Positions 8,345 through 15,249 of a stretch of DNA of 27,368 nucleotides are shown here, in pieces; within the stretch, counting starts at the first letter, position 1; the number at the start of each line of letters is the position of its first letter. The notes under the pieces are model-generated. The model did no database searches and was not told where the DNA came from. It saw only the letters and a program-made list of their open reading frames with translations. Location: contig CAZNRY010000032.1 of assembly GCA_964575675.1 (NCBI GenBank), forward strand, positions 1 to 27,368, read 5' to 3'. This DNA comes from CAZNRY01 sp964575675 (GTDB taxonomy: Bacteria; Eisenbacteria; RBG-16-71-46; CAIMUX01; VGJL01). Made by a program: the position numbers and the translations under genes.

Positions 8345-9601
8345 GCCTCGCCATCCCTCCCGTCTCGTGACCTCGAGTCGCAAGCGGCCCTGCGTCGTCG
8401 TGGTCCGGGCCCCGAGGTCCTGCCACTGAACGATGTTCCAGATACCCGACGCCCGTGTTTGGCGAAGGTAGACCCGCGCCAAACCGCCGGACACCGTGAG
8501 GGTGTCGCGGGCGCCGGCCGCGAGCCTGATCTCGATCGCCGCGATCTCGGCCTTCGCCCCCTCCTCTCCGTCGATTCTCGCCGCCTGCAGCGAGGCGATC
8601 GTCCACTCCACGCCGAAAAGTCGGAGATCGGGATCCGAGAGGCATCGACGGACGAATCCTTCCTCGCTCGAAGCGTTCCAGCGAACCGGCGCATCCGGAT
8701 AGATCTCCCGATCGGCCGGACAGAAGATGAAGAAGAACCCCTCGCCGAGCGCATCCGCGTAGATGTCGGTCCGCCGGTCGAGGAGGGCGTGGCGGACGTC
8801 GTCGAGGAGGCCGGCGGGGGTGCGCCGATCGGAGTAGTTGAACACCTCGGCCACGACCTCCGCCGAAGCGGACCGCAGCCAGCGGTCGGTTGCGCGCACG
8901 CAGAGGAGATGGCGACCCGGAATCAAGGACTCGACGGGGATGCACCCGCCGTGGCCGATCAGCCCCTCGCGGTCCGATCGCCAATCGATCGATGCGCCGC
9001 CCAGGACGCCGTCGTCCGGGTCGATCGCCTCGACGCGAAGGCTCTCGCCGGCGACGCGCTCGATCCACGCCGGGCTCTCGGTTCCGATGAATCGGACGCG
9101 GGGAACGCCGTTTGGAAACCAGCGGATGGCCAGCGGATCGCTCCTCGACTCGGTCCCGGCCGTATCCCATGCCGCCACCCGCAGGCGAATCGTTCGTTCG
9201 CCCGCGCTTCCCGTCGCCGAGGAGTCGGGGGGCAGCCAGCAAAACGTCCACGGTTCGACGGTCCGCTCGACGGCGGGCGAATCATCGGCCGAAAGCTCCG
9301 CTCTCCGGACCGCGCCCCCCTCGATTCGGACCCGGCAACGCACCGAGTCGGAGAGGAGATCGTTCGCGGCGGGGCGCATCCACGAGACGCGAAGCGCGCC
9401 GGGATGACCGTGCGGGCCGGGCGCGGGGGAGTGGTCCTTCCCGCACCCGCAGAGAACGGAGAGAAAAGAGCCCGCCGCCATGGTCAAGATCGCAGCACGG
9501 GCGCAGAGATGATGGAGACAGGCCGGCCGCGTCTTCTTCCGGGATCGCGCCGTCCTTGCCGTCGTCGGGCCTCGCGCCGCCCTGCGTCTCGGTGAAATCA
9601 A
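8330..9601 (-). CDS. Predicted lipoprotein with Ig-like middle and NTF2-like C-terminus
   Basis: A lipoprotein of unknown function, about 423 residues with the start given. A hydrophobic segment ends in the lipobox-like LCGC just before GKDHS. The middle holds beta-rich segments such as IRLRVAAWDTAGTESRSDP and RHLLCVRATDRW, which resemble Ig/cadherin-like sandwiches. The C-terminal part, from TPAGLLDDVRHALLDRRTDIY through FFFIFCPADREIY to WNIVQWQDLG, has the pattern of an NTF2/SnoaL-like alpha+beta domain. The start is uncertain: TTG at 9601 follows GGAGGG at short spacing and gives a long Arg-rich n-region; ATG at 9481 gives almost no n-region. The open frame extends up to 10006 but that part looks non-coding. 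Its stop overlaps the convergent M16 gene. Confidence 0.7.
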   Translation of the reverse strand: MISPRRRAARGPTTARTARSRKKTRPACLHHLCARAAILTMAAGSFLSVLCGCGKDHSPAPGPHGHPGALRVSWMRPAANDLLSDSVRCRVRIEGGAVRRAELSADDSPAVERTVEPWTFCWLPPDSSATGSAGERTIRLRVAAWDTAGTESRSDPLAIRWFPNGVPRVRFIGTESPAWIERVAGESLRVEAIDPDDGVLGGASIDWRSDREGLIGHGGCIPVESLIPGRHLLCVRATDRWLRSASAEVVAEVFNYSDRRTPAGLLDDVRHALLDRRTDIYADALGEGFFFIFCPADREIYPDAPVRWNASSEEGFVRRCLSDPDLRLFGVEWTIASLQAARIDGEEGAKAEIAAIEIRLAAGARDTLTVSGGLARVYLRQTRASGIWNIVQWQDLGARTTTTQGRLRLEVTRREGWRGSRTD

Positions 9602-9920
9602 GATCCCTCCGTTGCGGTGGCTCGGTCGACGGCGCCTCTTCTCCGCGCGGCAGTCGCACCTGGGGAGTAAGCAGGACGGGTGCCCGAGGAGTCCGCCGAT
9701 TCGACATCCGCTCGAATGGCCATCCCTGCGGGCCGCGCGATCGTCGAATCTGTTCGAATCTTCTGGCAGGATCGACAGTTGCGCCTTCCCTCCGCGACCC
9801 GGCGGGCATGCCGCCGGCCGGTTTCTGTTGACGCGATGGCTCTCGATGCGAGACAAGTTTAGGTCCACCGATAGAATCCCCCCGGCCGAGTCCGGCCGGC
9901 GCGAAGCCAAGAAGGAGAAG
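9602..9920. other. Divergent intergenic region between two lipoprotein genes
   Basis: These 319 bases separate two divergent lipoprotein genes. The sequence TCGAAT or its complement occurs four times between 9698 and 9761. A weak promoter for the + gene may be TTGACG (9828-9833) with GACAAG (9852-9857), 18 bases apart. I see no RNA gene or coding sequence here. Confidence 0.35.
9698..9761. promoter_or_regulatory. Cluster of TCGAAT boxes, possible operator
   Basis: GATTCGAC at 9698-9705 and GTCGAATC at 9743-9750 form an 8-bp inverted repeat. TCGAATCT is directly repeated at 9744-9751 and 9754-9761, a 10-base period that puts both on one helix face. A further TCGAAT is at 9712-9717. The position between divergent promoters fits a regulator-binding site, but there is no known matching factor. 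Confidence 0.3.
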
Positions 9921-10601
9921 ATGATGAACGGAAGGTCTCTCGGAAAGGCGCCCGCCCTGTGCGTGGCCGGTCTGCTCCTGACCGCGACGTTCGGATGCAA
10001 CAGCAACGTCGAGAAGATCGGATCGTCGAAGAAGGCGGAGGAGACCGGCGCGGCGAGTCAGATGGCGCAGAAGGCGGCGCCCAGGATGCCGGCAGCTCCG
10101 ACCTCGGCTGACGGGCCGATGGTAACGATGCAGGGGCTCAGCTGGGATGTGGCGTCGGGGCTCAAGAGCGAGCAACCCGCCAACACGATGCGGATCGCCC
10201 AGTATCGAGTTCCCGCCGGCAAGGATGGGGTCAAGGACGGGGAGATCGCTGTCTTCTTCTTCGGCGTCGGTTCGGGCGGCGGCACCCAGGCGAACCTCGA
10301 GCGGTGGGCGAGCCAGTTCACGCAGGCGGACGGCGGAGATCCGATGGCCAAGGCCAAGATCGAGAGCACGACGTCGAAGGGCGGTCTCAAGGTCACGATG
10401 ATCTCGTTGGCGGGGCGCTACCAGTCCTCGGGAATGGGCGGCGGGCCGTCCTACGATGAGCCTGGCTGGCAGCTCTTCGGCGCGGTTGTCGAGGGGCAAG
10501 GCGGGCCGTGGTTCTTCAAGGCGGTCGGACCCGAGTCGGTGATCGACCGGTGGCGGCCGCGGATCGTGGAAATGTACAAGGGGCTGCGCCTGGCTTCCTG
10601 A
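9921..10601 (+). CDS. Small predicted lipoprotein, function unknown
   Basis: A 226-residue lipoprotein. The signal peptide MMNGRSLGKAPALCVAGLLL leads to the lipobox TFGC with lipidated C26. A Lys/Ala/Pro-rich linker follows, then one globular domain from about residue 65, beginning with MVTMQGLSWDVA and ending GPWFFKAVGPESVIDRWRP...YKGLRLAS. The domain looks like a compact alpha/beta fold; I do not recognise a catalytic motif. AAGGAG precedes two tandem ATGs at 9921 and 9924, and the second has better spacing. The stop codon lies in one arm of a hairpin shared with the convergent ACT gene. Confidence 0.8.
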   Translation: MMNGRSLGKAPALCVAGLLLTATFGCNSNVEKIGSSKKAEETGAASQMAQKAAPRMPAAPTSADGPMVTMQGLSWDVASGLKSEQPANTMRIAQYRVPAGKDGVKDGEIAVFFFGVGSGGGTQANLERWASQFTQADGGDPMAKAKIESTTSKGGLKVTMISLAGRYQSSGMGGGPSYDEPGWQLFGAVVEGQGGPWFFKAVGPESVIDRWRPRIVEMYKGLRLAS

Positions 10602-10621
10602 CGGCCTTGCGCGGCGTCAGG
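10597..10621. terminator. Shared hairpin holding both convergent stop codons
   Basis: CCTGACG (10597-10603) and CGTCAGG (10615-10621) form a perfect 7-bp inverted repeat with an 11-base loop. The TGA of the + lipoprotein gene (10599-10601) lies in the left arm, and the TGA of the - ACT gene (complement of 10617-10619) lies in the right arm. No T-run follows on either side, so it may act as a weak bidirectional terminator or 3'-end stabiliser. Confidence 0.4.
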
Positions 10622-11096
10622 GGATCTCGAAATGGCTCCGAAGCGCGTTCATCCCCTCGTGCAGCAGCGTCTGATTGAAGACGCAGGTTACGGAGGAGAC
10701 CGAGGTCGATATCGCGAGGATGTTGATCCCCGCCTCGGCGAGGGCGCTGAAGATCCGAGAGGCAACCTTCGGGATTTCCCCGAAATGGGGGCCGAAAACC
10801 GAGATCGAGCAGATCCTTTCCTGGGTCGCCACCCTTTGCGCCTGGATCTCATCGCGGACGAGTTCGATCTCATCCAACGCCCGCTCGAACCGATCCATCG
10901 CCACGCAGACCGTGATCGATGCCCCACCCCCTAGGTCGGGCGCGCAGGAGATGAATCCGACGCTGATCTCCGAGTTGCCGATCGCCTCGAGGATCTTCCC
11001 CGCGATCCCGGGCGCGTCGGGGGCTCCCTGAACCGTGATCATCCCGAGGTCTTCGGCGGCGATAATTCCGCCGATCTTCATCTTCTTTGCCCTCAC
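10617..11096 (-). CDS. Stand-alone tandem ACT-domain protein (aspartokinase-regulatory-like)
   Basis: A 159-residue protein made of two ACT domains and nothing else. The first spans about 16-80 (ITVQGAPDAPGIAGKILEAI), the second about 95-157 (ISVFGPHFGEIPKVASRIFSALAEAGINILAIS...CVF). The pattern closely matches the C-terminal regulatory half of aspartate kinases, where ACT pairs bind Lys or Thr, but there is no kinase domain. It may be a free amino-acid sensor or a small allosteric subunit. GTG at 11096 follows GGAGGG with 6-base spacing; an in-frame ATG at 11081 is an alternative. It is third on the minus strand after a response regulator and a kinase, 103 bases after the kinase stop, so it may be co-transcribed with them. 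Confidence 0.85.
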   Translation of the reverse strand: MRAKKMKIGGIIAAEDLGMITVQGAPDAPGIAGKILEAIGNSEISVGFISCAPDLGGGASITVCVAMDRFERALDEIELVRDEIQAQRVATQERICSISVFGPHFGEIPKVASRIFSALAEAGINILAISTSVSSVTCVFNQTLLHEGMNALRSHFEIP

Positions 11097-11199
11097 CTCA
11101 GTCCCTCCATAGGTCTACTCATCGGTCTTCCATCCCTGATGAAGCGCGCATGCTCCCGACCCGCCCGTCGCGTCCGTCCTCATTCCACGGATCCGATCC

Positions 11200-12447
11200 C
11201 TACTCGGGCGGCAGGAGGACCTCGACGATCGTTCCCTTCCCTTCGGTGCTGTCGACCCGGATCCTGCCCCCGTACTTGCGTACGAGCTTCTGCACCAGGG
11301 CGAGCCCCAAACCGGTTCCGTGACGCTCCATCTCCCGCGCATTGGACGCGCGGAAGTACTCGCTGAAGAGGCGGGGGAGGGAGTCCTTCGGAATCCCGAT
11401 GCCCGTGTCCGAGACGCGAATGAGGACGCCTCCCGGCGAATCCTCGAGCCGCGCATCGATCATTCCTCCCCGAGGCGTGTACTTGACCGCGTTGGAGAGG
11501 AGGTTCGCCAGAATGTTATCCAAGTCTCCCTGCGCTGCCATCCGCATGAGCGGGCTGTCCGGGCGGTGCGCCTCGATCCCGACGCCGCGCGACTCGCACG
11601 CGATCCGCGCGGCCTCGACCTGTATGTCGAACACGGAGGCGAGCGAGACGGGCGTCACCTGCCGCATCTGACCCAGCTCCTGATCTTCCATCGCAAGGTT
11701 CAGGAGGTCCGACAGAAGCTCGAGGAGGTGGTCCGCGCGGCCGTGGATCTTGTCGAGCAGCTCCATTTGCTTGGCCGAAAGCTCCCCCGCGTACCCTTCC
11801 CGCAGCACCTGGGTCAGTTGTTCGATCGTCGTGACGGGCGCCCGAAGATCATGGGTGGTCGCGAGGATGAAGCGGCGCTTGTCCTCCTCCGCCCGCTCGA
11901 TCGCCCTTCGTTGGAACCGGTATTGCGCGGCGATCGCGACGAGCTGCGCGAGAAGCCGAACGACATGGACCTCGCGAAGGTTGAGCGGCCGGCCGGGGAA
12001 CTCGGCGACACGGAACTCGCCCAGCACGACATCCTTCATCCGGATCGGAATCGAGAGGACCGTACCGAAACCCTGGCCCGGGTTCGGGGGGATCGGCCGC
12101 CCGGCGTCGTCCATCCCATCCGGGATGCGCCCCCAGCAGAGCGCGGTCGGCTCGTCCTGGTCGTCGGGCGGACGGATCAAAACGCAGACCCCCTGGGCGC
12201 CCAGGAGGTCCACGGCTTCCTTCGTCACCTTTTCGACCGTTCCCGCGAGCTCGCCCGGCGTCAGGATCCGCGAGGACGCTTCTTCGGCGAGGACGAGGCC
12301 CTCGAGGATCCGCGCCTGCTCCTGATCAAGACGCGCCAGAACCTTCGCTGCTTCATCCCGTCCCGCGCGAGCGCGGAGCATCGCCAGAACGGAGACGAAG
12401 GTCGCGACGAGCAGCCCCGCCGCCACCACCCAGCCGAGGGCCTCCAT
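11200..12447 (-). CDS. Sensor histidine kinase with N-terminal membrane helix and GAF domain
   Basis: A 415-residue histidine kinase. One transmembrane helix covers about 4-23; a short coiled coil leads to a GAF-like sensor domain about 55-178. HisKA follows with phospho-acceptor H199 in ATTHDLRAPVTTI, then HATPase_c with N319 (LLSNAVKYTPRGG), DTGIGI at 347-352 and GTGLGL at 377-382. All catalytic boxes are intact. There is no periplasmic loop, so the stimulus is probably cytoplasmic or sensed at the membrane. The ATG at 12447 lies 12 bases after the response-regulator stop and has no strong ribosome-binding site, consistent with translational coupling. The neighbouring receiver is the likely phosphate partner. 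Confidence 0.93.
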   Translation of the reverse strand: MEALGWVVAAGLLVATFVSVLAMLRARAGRDEAAKVLARLDQEQARILEGLVLAEEASSRILTPGELAGTVEKVTKEAVDLLGAQGVCVLIRPPDDQDEPTALCWGRIPDGMDDAGRPIPPNPGQGFGTVLSIPIRMKDVVLGEFRVAEFPGRPLNLREVHVVRLLAQLVAIAAQYRFQRRAIERAEEDKRRFILATTHDLRAPVTTIEQLTQVLREGYAGELSAKQMELLDKIHGRADHLLELLSDLLNLAMEDQELGQMRQVTPVSLASVFDIQVEAARIACESRGVGIEAHRPDSPLMRMAAQGDLDNILANLLSNAVKYTPRGGMIDARLEDSPGGVLIRVSDTGIGIPKDSLPRLFSEYFRASNAREMERHGTGLGLALVQKLVRKYGGRIRVDSTEGKGTIVEVLLPPE

Positions 12448-12459
12448 CGGATGGATGGG

Positions 12460-12885
12460 CTAGGAGGTCGCCCGTCCCCCCTTGCGCCTGGTGAGGAGAT
12501 GCTCCACTTTTGCCAGAAGCTCCTTCGGCTGGACCGGCTTCTCCAAGAACTCCTCGACCGGCAGGTAGTCGGCGTCCGTCTGCTTGTCGAACTTCATTCC
12601 CGTCCGCTGACTGATCGCGGTGAGCATGATGATCGGCATCTGCTGAAATGGTTCCAGGCCCGGATCGGGTTTGCGGATCCTGTAGGCGACGTGGAACCCT
12701 TCGGTCAGATCATCCATCATCACATCGAGGACCATCAGATCGGGCTTCTCTTTGGGGATCGCTTCGATGGCCCGTGTGCCATTCGACGCGTGCACGCAGT
12801 CGTAGCCGTTCCCCTCGAGAACGAGCCGCATCGCCTCGACGAGATCCGGATCGTCATCGACCAGAAGGATTTTCCCCTTGCTCAT
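12460..12885 (-). CDS. Single-domain response regulator (CheY-like receiver)
   Basis: A 141-residue receiver with no output domain. It shows the acidic pocket D10/D11 in LLVDDDPD, phospho-acceptor D54 in LMVLDVMMDD, T89 in IIMLTA, and K116 in FLEKPV. An insertion after the phosphorylation site (TEGFHVAYRIRKPDPGLEPFQQ) lengthens the loop before beta-4. With no DNA-binding domain it must signal by protein contact or phosphorelay. The ATG at 12885 follows GAGGAG about 12 bases upstream; the open frame beyond it to 13032 is non-coding in character. It heads the unit with the GAF kinase and the ACT protein. Confidence 0.92.
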   Translation of the reverse strand: MSKGKILLVDDDPDLVEAMRLVLEGNGYDCVHASNGTRAIEAIPKEKPDLMVLDVMMDDLTEGFHVAYRIRKPDPGLEPFQQMPIIMLTAISQRTGMKFDKQTDADYLPVEEFLEKPVQPKELLAKVEHLLTRRKGGRATS

Positions 12886-13253
12886 TGTGCGGTCCCACTC
12901 CTCCCTCGGCCCAAACGCGGGCCGGCCATTTCGGGGGGGGCCGGGCAGGGCCTGGCCCGCAGCGACGGTGTGCCGGCTGAGGCTCCACCAGGTTAGATCG
13001 GCCCTCGCGCGCCGTAAAGGGAACGATTCCATGGAAATGGCGTTCTTGGCCCGTGCGCGCCCCGGGTCGATCCGCCCGGCATGATCGCCTATCTCGAGGC
13101 CGGCGAAGCGGGGAAGCTGGCCTGACAGGGGCCAGGCCGTTGACAGGCTCCCGGGGGATGCCTAGATTGATCAAGTCTACTTAACGAATCAGACCGCGCG
13201 TCCTCATATCAAATCCCGTGGATGCATCCGGTCTAGGAACCCAAGGGGAGTCG
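12886..13253. other. Divergent intergenic region upstream of the response regulator and the disordered-tail gene
   Basis: These 368 bases hold the divergent promoters. For the minus-strand unit, TTTACG (13018 to 13013) and TAACCT (12995 to 12990) are 17 bases apart, a weak candidate. A G-rich stretch at 12933-12950 has a run of eight G and two further GGG runs. TTCCATGGAA at 13027-13036 is a perfect palindrome. A 6-bp hairpin, GGCCTG/CAGGCC, lies just before the plus-strand promoter. No gene is seen. Confidence 0.45.
13140..13168 (+). promoter_or_regulatory. Sigma70-like promoter for the disordered-tail membrane protein
   Basis: A perfect -35 box TTGACA (13140-13145), a 17-base spacer and a -10 box TAGATT (13163-13168, four of six to consensus) point at the gene starting at 13254. 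Transcription would begin near 13175 and leave a leader of about 80 bases. This is the best consensus promoter seen in the window. Confidence 0.65.
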
Positions 13254-15101
13254 ATGAACATCTTATTGCTCACGATCTTGGCCTTTTCCGGCGCGATCGA
13301 GCTCGCTGTAGGAGTCTGGGCCCTCACGGCGCCCGCGAGCTTCGCGTCGACGTGGCTTGAGATCCCACAACTGTCCGCAGCAGGACAGTTTAGAGGGCCG
13401 ATTGAGGTCCTCCTGTTTGTGATCGGATGGGCCGGCATCGCGATGTCCGCCCTCCATCTGCTCGCGTTTGCATGGCTTCGGTCCGAGAAGAGGGAGGCCT
13501 ACCGGCTCTCCATCGCCCTGGGTGGCGCTCTCACATTCCTCGGGCTTGCCACGTTTCTCTTCGGGCGTTTCGGAGAGCCCCAGCTCGCCCGATCTCTCTA
13601 TCTGCTTCTCGTTGACGGCCTCCGCGGGGCTGTCCTCGGTCTGGCCGGAATCCTTGCGATGAACGCTCCCGCGACGGTTCGCGAGCTTCGCTTGCCGGCC
13701 CGGCGCGAGCCCGAACGGGCGCAGCGTTCCCGTCCCGAATCGATGCGCGACCATCGGCGCGGAGGGGACAGGCAAGAAGGCCGTTCTCGCGACCGGGGTC
13801 CCGCGAGGGGAAGGGATCGTGACGGAGAAAGAAGGGGACCCACCGGAGGGCGGGATGGCCGCCGCAGTGAGCCGGGGCGCGAAACCCGCGGTCCGCGCGG
13901 CGGGCGAGACGCTTCTCGACCGCAACGGGGTCCCGGCGGAGACCGTCGCGAGCGTCCGCCCGATCCGGCCGTGCCGGTCGCACTGGCCCCGCGCGACGCG
14001 GCGCCCGAGAAGAGCGTCTTGCCTTCGTCCATTCAGGCCCGGCCTCTTCCGGTGCGGGACGAGGGAGACGGCGATCGCTGGCAGCAGGGACGCCGCCGTC
14101 CGGGCGCGCCTCCTGAGACGGAGGACGTGCGGTCGCTGGGCGTGGTCGTGACGGGCAGGCCGCCGCAATCGATCGCGCGTGAACCCGAGAGCGGCCGGCC
14201 GGTGCGTCACGAGGGGGGCCCGTCCGTGGACGAAAGGCCTCCGCTTCCGCGCGCCCCCATGGTGCCCGGACTTCGAACCGACGTGCCGCCCGCGCGTCCG
14301 CTCCGTCCGGATTCTTCCCCTGGTGATGGGGAGCCGTCCGGCGGCGAGAGGGACCACGATCGTGACAGCGACCGGGACAGGGATCGCCGTCCCCGGCGTC
14401 GCCGGCGGTCGAGTTCCTCGCGTTCTTCGGGCGACGACCGGATGAGGCGCGATCCGGAGCGAGGGCCGGATGATCCGGGCCGCGCCGTCGAGCAGCCGAC
14501 CGATCCCTATGAGACCGATGATCGACCGGCCCAGGTGGATCGCTACTCCCCATCGGACCGACCCGCTTCCGTGGATCGCTACGCTTCCCCCGAGCCGTCC
14601 GAACCGATCGATCGCTTCGCGCCATCGGACAGATTCGCGTCATCCGAACCGCCCGCGGCCGCCGAGCGCCGCGGTCCGCCGGATCACGCTGCAGCAACTC
14701 CACCGGTCGATCTTCCGGATCGCGCTCCCCGCGATTCGAGAGGACCCTCCGCCGAGACCGGTCCTCTTGACGAGCCGCTCGACATGCTCTCGGGATTTGG
14801 TGAACGGGAGGAGCCGGCCAGCGCTCCAGCGCAAGCGGCGAGCTTCGGGCGCCACCGGCGGCCCTGGACGCAACACCGCAAGGGGCGGCAGAGCAAGCCG
14901 AGGGATGCGAAGACCCGCCACGGGCTCGGGACCGACCTGAACCGCGAGCAGGAGGCGGCGAATCCACCAGCGCAGCCGTTCGGCCGTCCGAGCCCTTCCG
15001 AGGACAGGAAAGGCGAGGGCAAGATCGGGTTGACGGGCGGGATCGGGCCTATCGACTTGGATGAGGGTAAATCGGAGGGGTTCCGGCCGGAGGAATCCTA
15101 G
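13254..15101 (+). CDS. Four-helix membrane protein with long disordered charged tail
   Basis: A 615-residue protein I do not recognise. The first 140 residues hold four hydrophobic helices (about 2-26, 48-75, 85-104, 115-136). The remaining ~475 residues look intrinsically disordered, with few hydrophobic residues. Within the tail: an Arg/Gly/Asp-rich block about 150-235; a Pro-rich block about 240-365; an RD/RS-type block about 366-400 with DRDRDRRPRRRRRSSSSR; degenerate repeats built on VDRY/IDRF-xxSDR about 426-462; and a more ordered-looking C-terminus about 531-605 (RKGRQSKPRDAKTRHGLGTD, then KIGLTGGIGPIDLDEG). The ATG at 13254 has AAGGGGAG just upstream. It is monocistronic, with its own promoter and terminator. 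A scaffold or RNA-binding role is possible but only inferred from composition. Long frames on the opposite strand (such as 13531-14967) are shadows. Confidence 0.75.
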   Translation: MNILLLTILAFSGAIELAVGVWALTAPASFASTWLEIPQLSAAGQFRGPIEVLLFVIGWAGIAMSALHLLAFAWLRSEKREAYRLSIALGGALTFLGLATFLFGRFGEPQLARSLYLLLVDGLRGAVLGLAGILAMNAPATVRELRLPARREPERAQRSRPESMRDHRRGGDRQEGRSRDRGPARGRDRDGERRGPTGGRDGRRSEPGRETRGPRGGRDASRPQRGPGGDRRERPPDPAVPVALAPRDAAPEKSVLPSSIQARPLPVRDEGDGDRWQQGRRRPGAPPETEDVRSLGVVVTGRPPQSIAREPESGRPVRHEGGPSVDERPPLPRAPMVPGLRTDVPPARPLRPDSSPGDGEPSGGERDHDRDSDRDRDRRPRRRRRSSSSRSSGDDRMRRDPERGPDDPGRAVEQPTDPYETDDRPAQVDRYSPSDRPASVDRYASPEPSEPIDRFAPSDRFASSEPPAAAERRGPPDHAAATPPVDLPDRAPRDSRGPSAETGPLDEPLDMLSGFGEREEPASAPAQAASFGRHRRPWTQHRKGRQSKPRDAKTRHGLGTDLNREQEAANPPAQPFGRPSPSEDRKGEGKIGLTGGIGPIDLDEGKSEGFRPEES

Positions 15102-15121
15102 CCCCACACGGACGAGCGATC

Positions 15122-15174
15122 GAAAGAAAAAGTGGCAGCGGCTTTGCCCTTGGGCGGACCGCTGCCTCTTTGTT
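15122..15174. terminator. Bidirectional intrinsic terminator
   Basis: GGCAGCGG (15134-15141) pairs perfectly with CCGCTGCC (15159-15166); inside, GCCC-TT-GGGC adds a 4-bp stem. On the plus strand it is followed by TCTTTGTT; on the minus strand by ACTTTTTCTTTC. It lies between the convergent disordered-tail gene and argS and should end both transcripts. Confidence 0.85.
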
Positions 15175-15249
15175 CCGAGTCCTTTCATCCTCGCGTTTGC
15201 AAGCCGGAGACGCCCGCTCGCGCGGACACGAGGGTGCGATCCCTACCGG

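Noticed and set aside
11320..12996. A 558-residue open frame on the + strand
   Set aside because: It lies opposite the GAF kinase and the response regulator, which have full sets of catalytic motifs; the product shows no family pattern and is a GC-rich antisense shadow.
13073..13085. GCATGATCGCC near 13078, similar to part of the 17276-17365 palindrome
   Set aside because: Only 11 bases match and no second block follows; about one such match is expected by chance in a window this size.
13531..14967. A 478-residue open frame on the - strand opposite the disordered tail
   Set aside because: Arg/Pro/Ala-rich nonsense-like product; the plus frame has promoter, ribosome-binding site, membrane helices and terminator.
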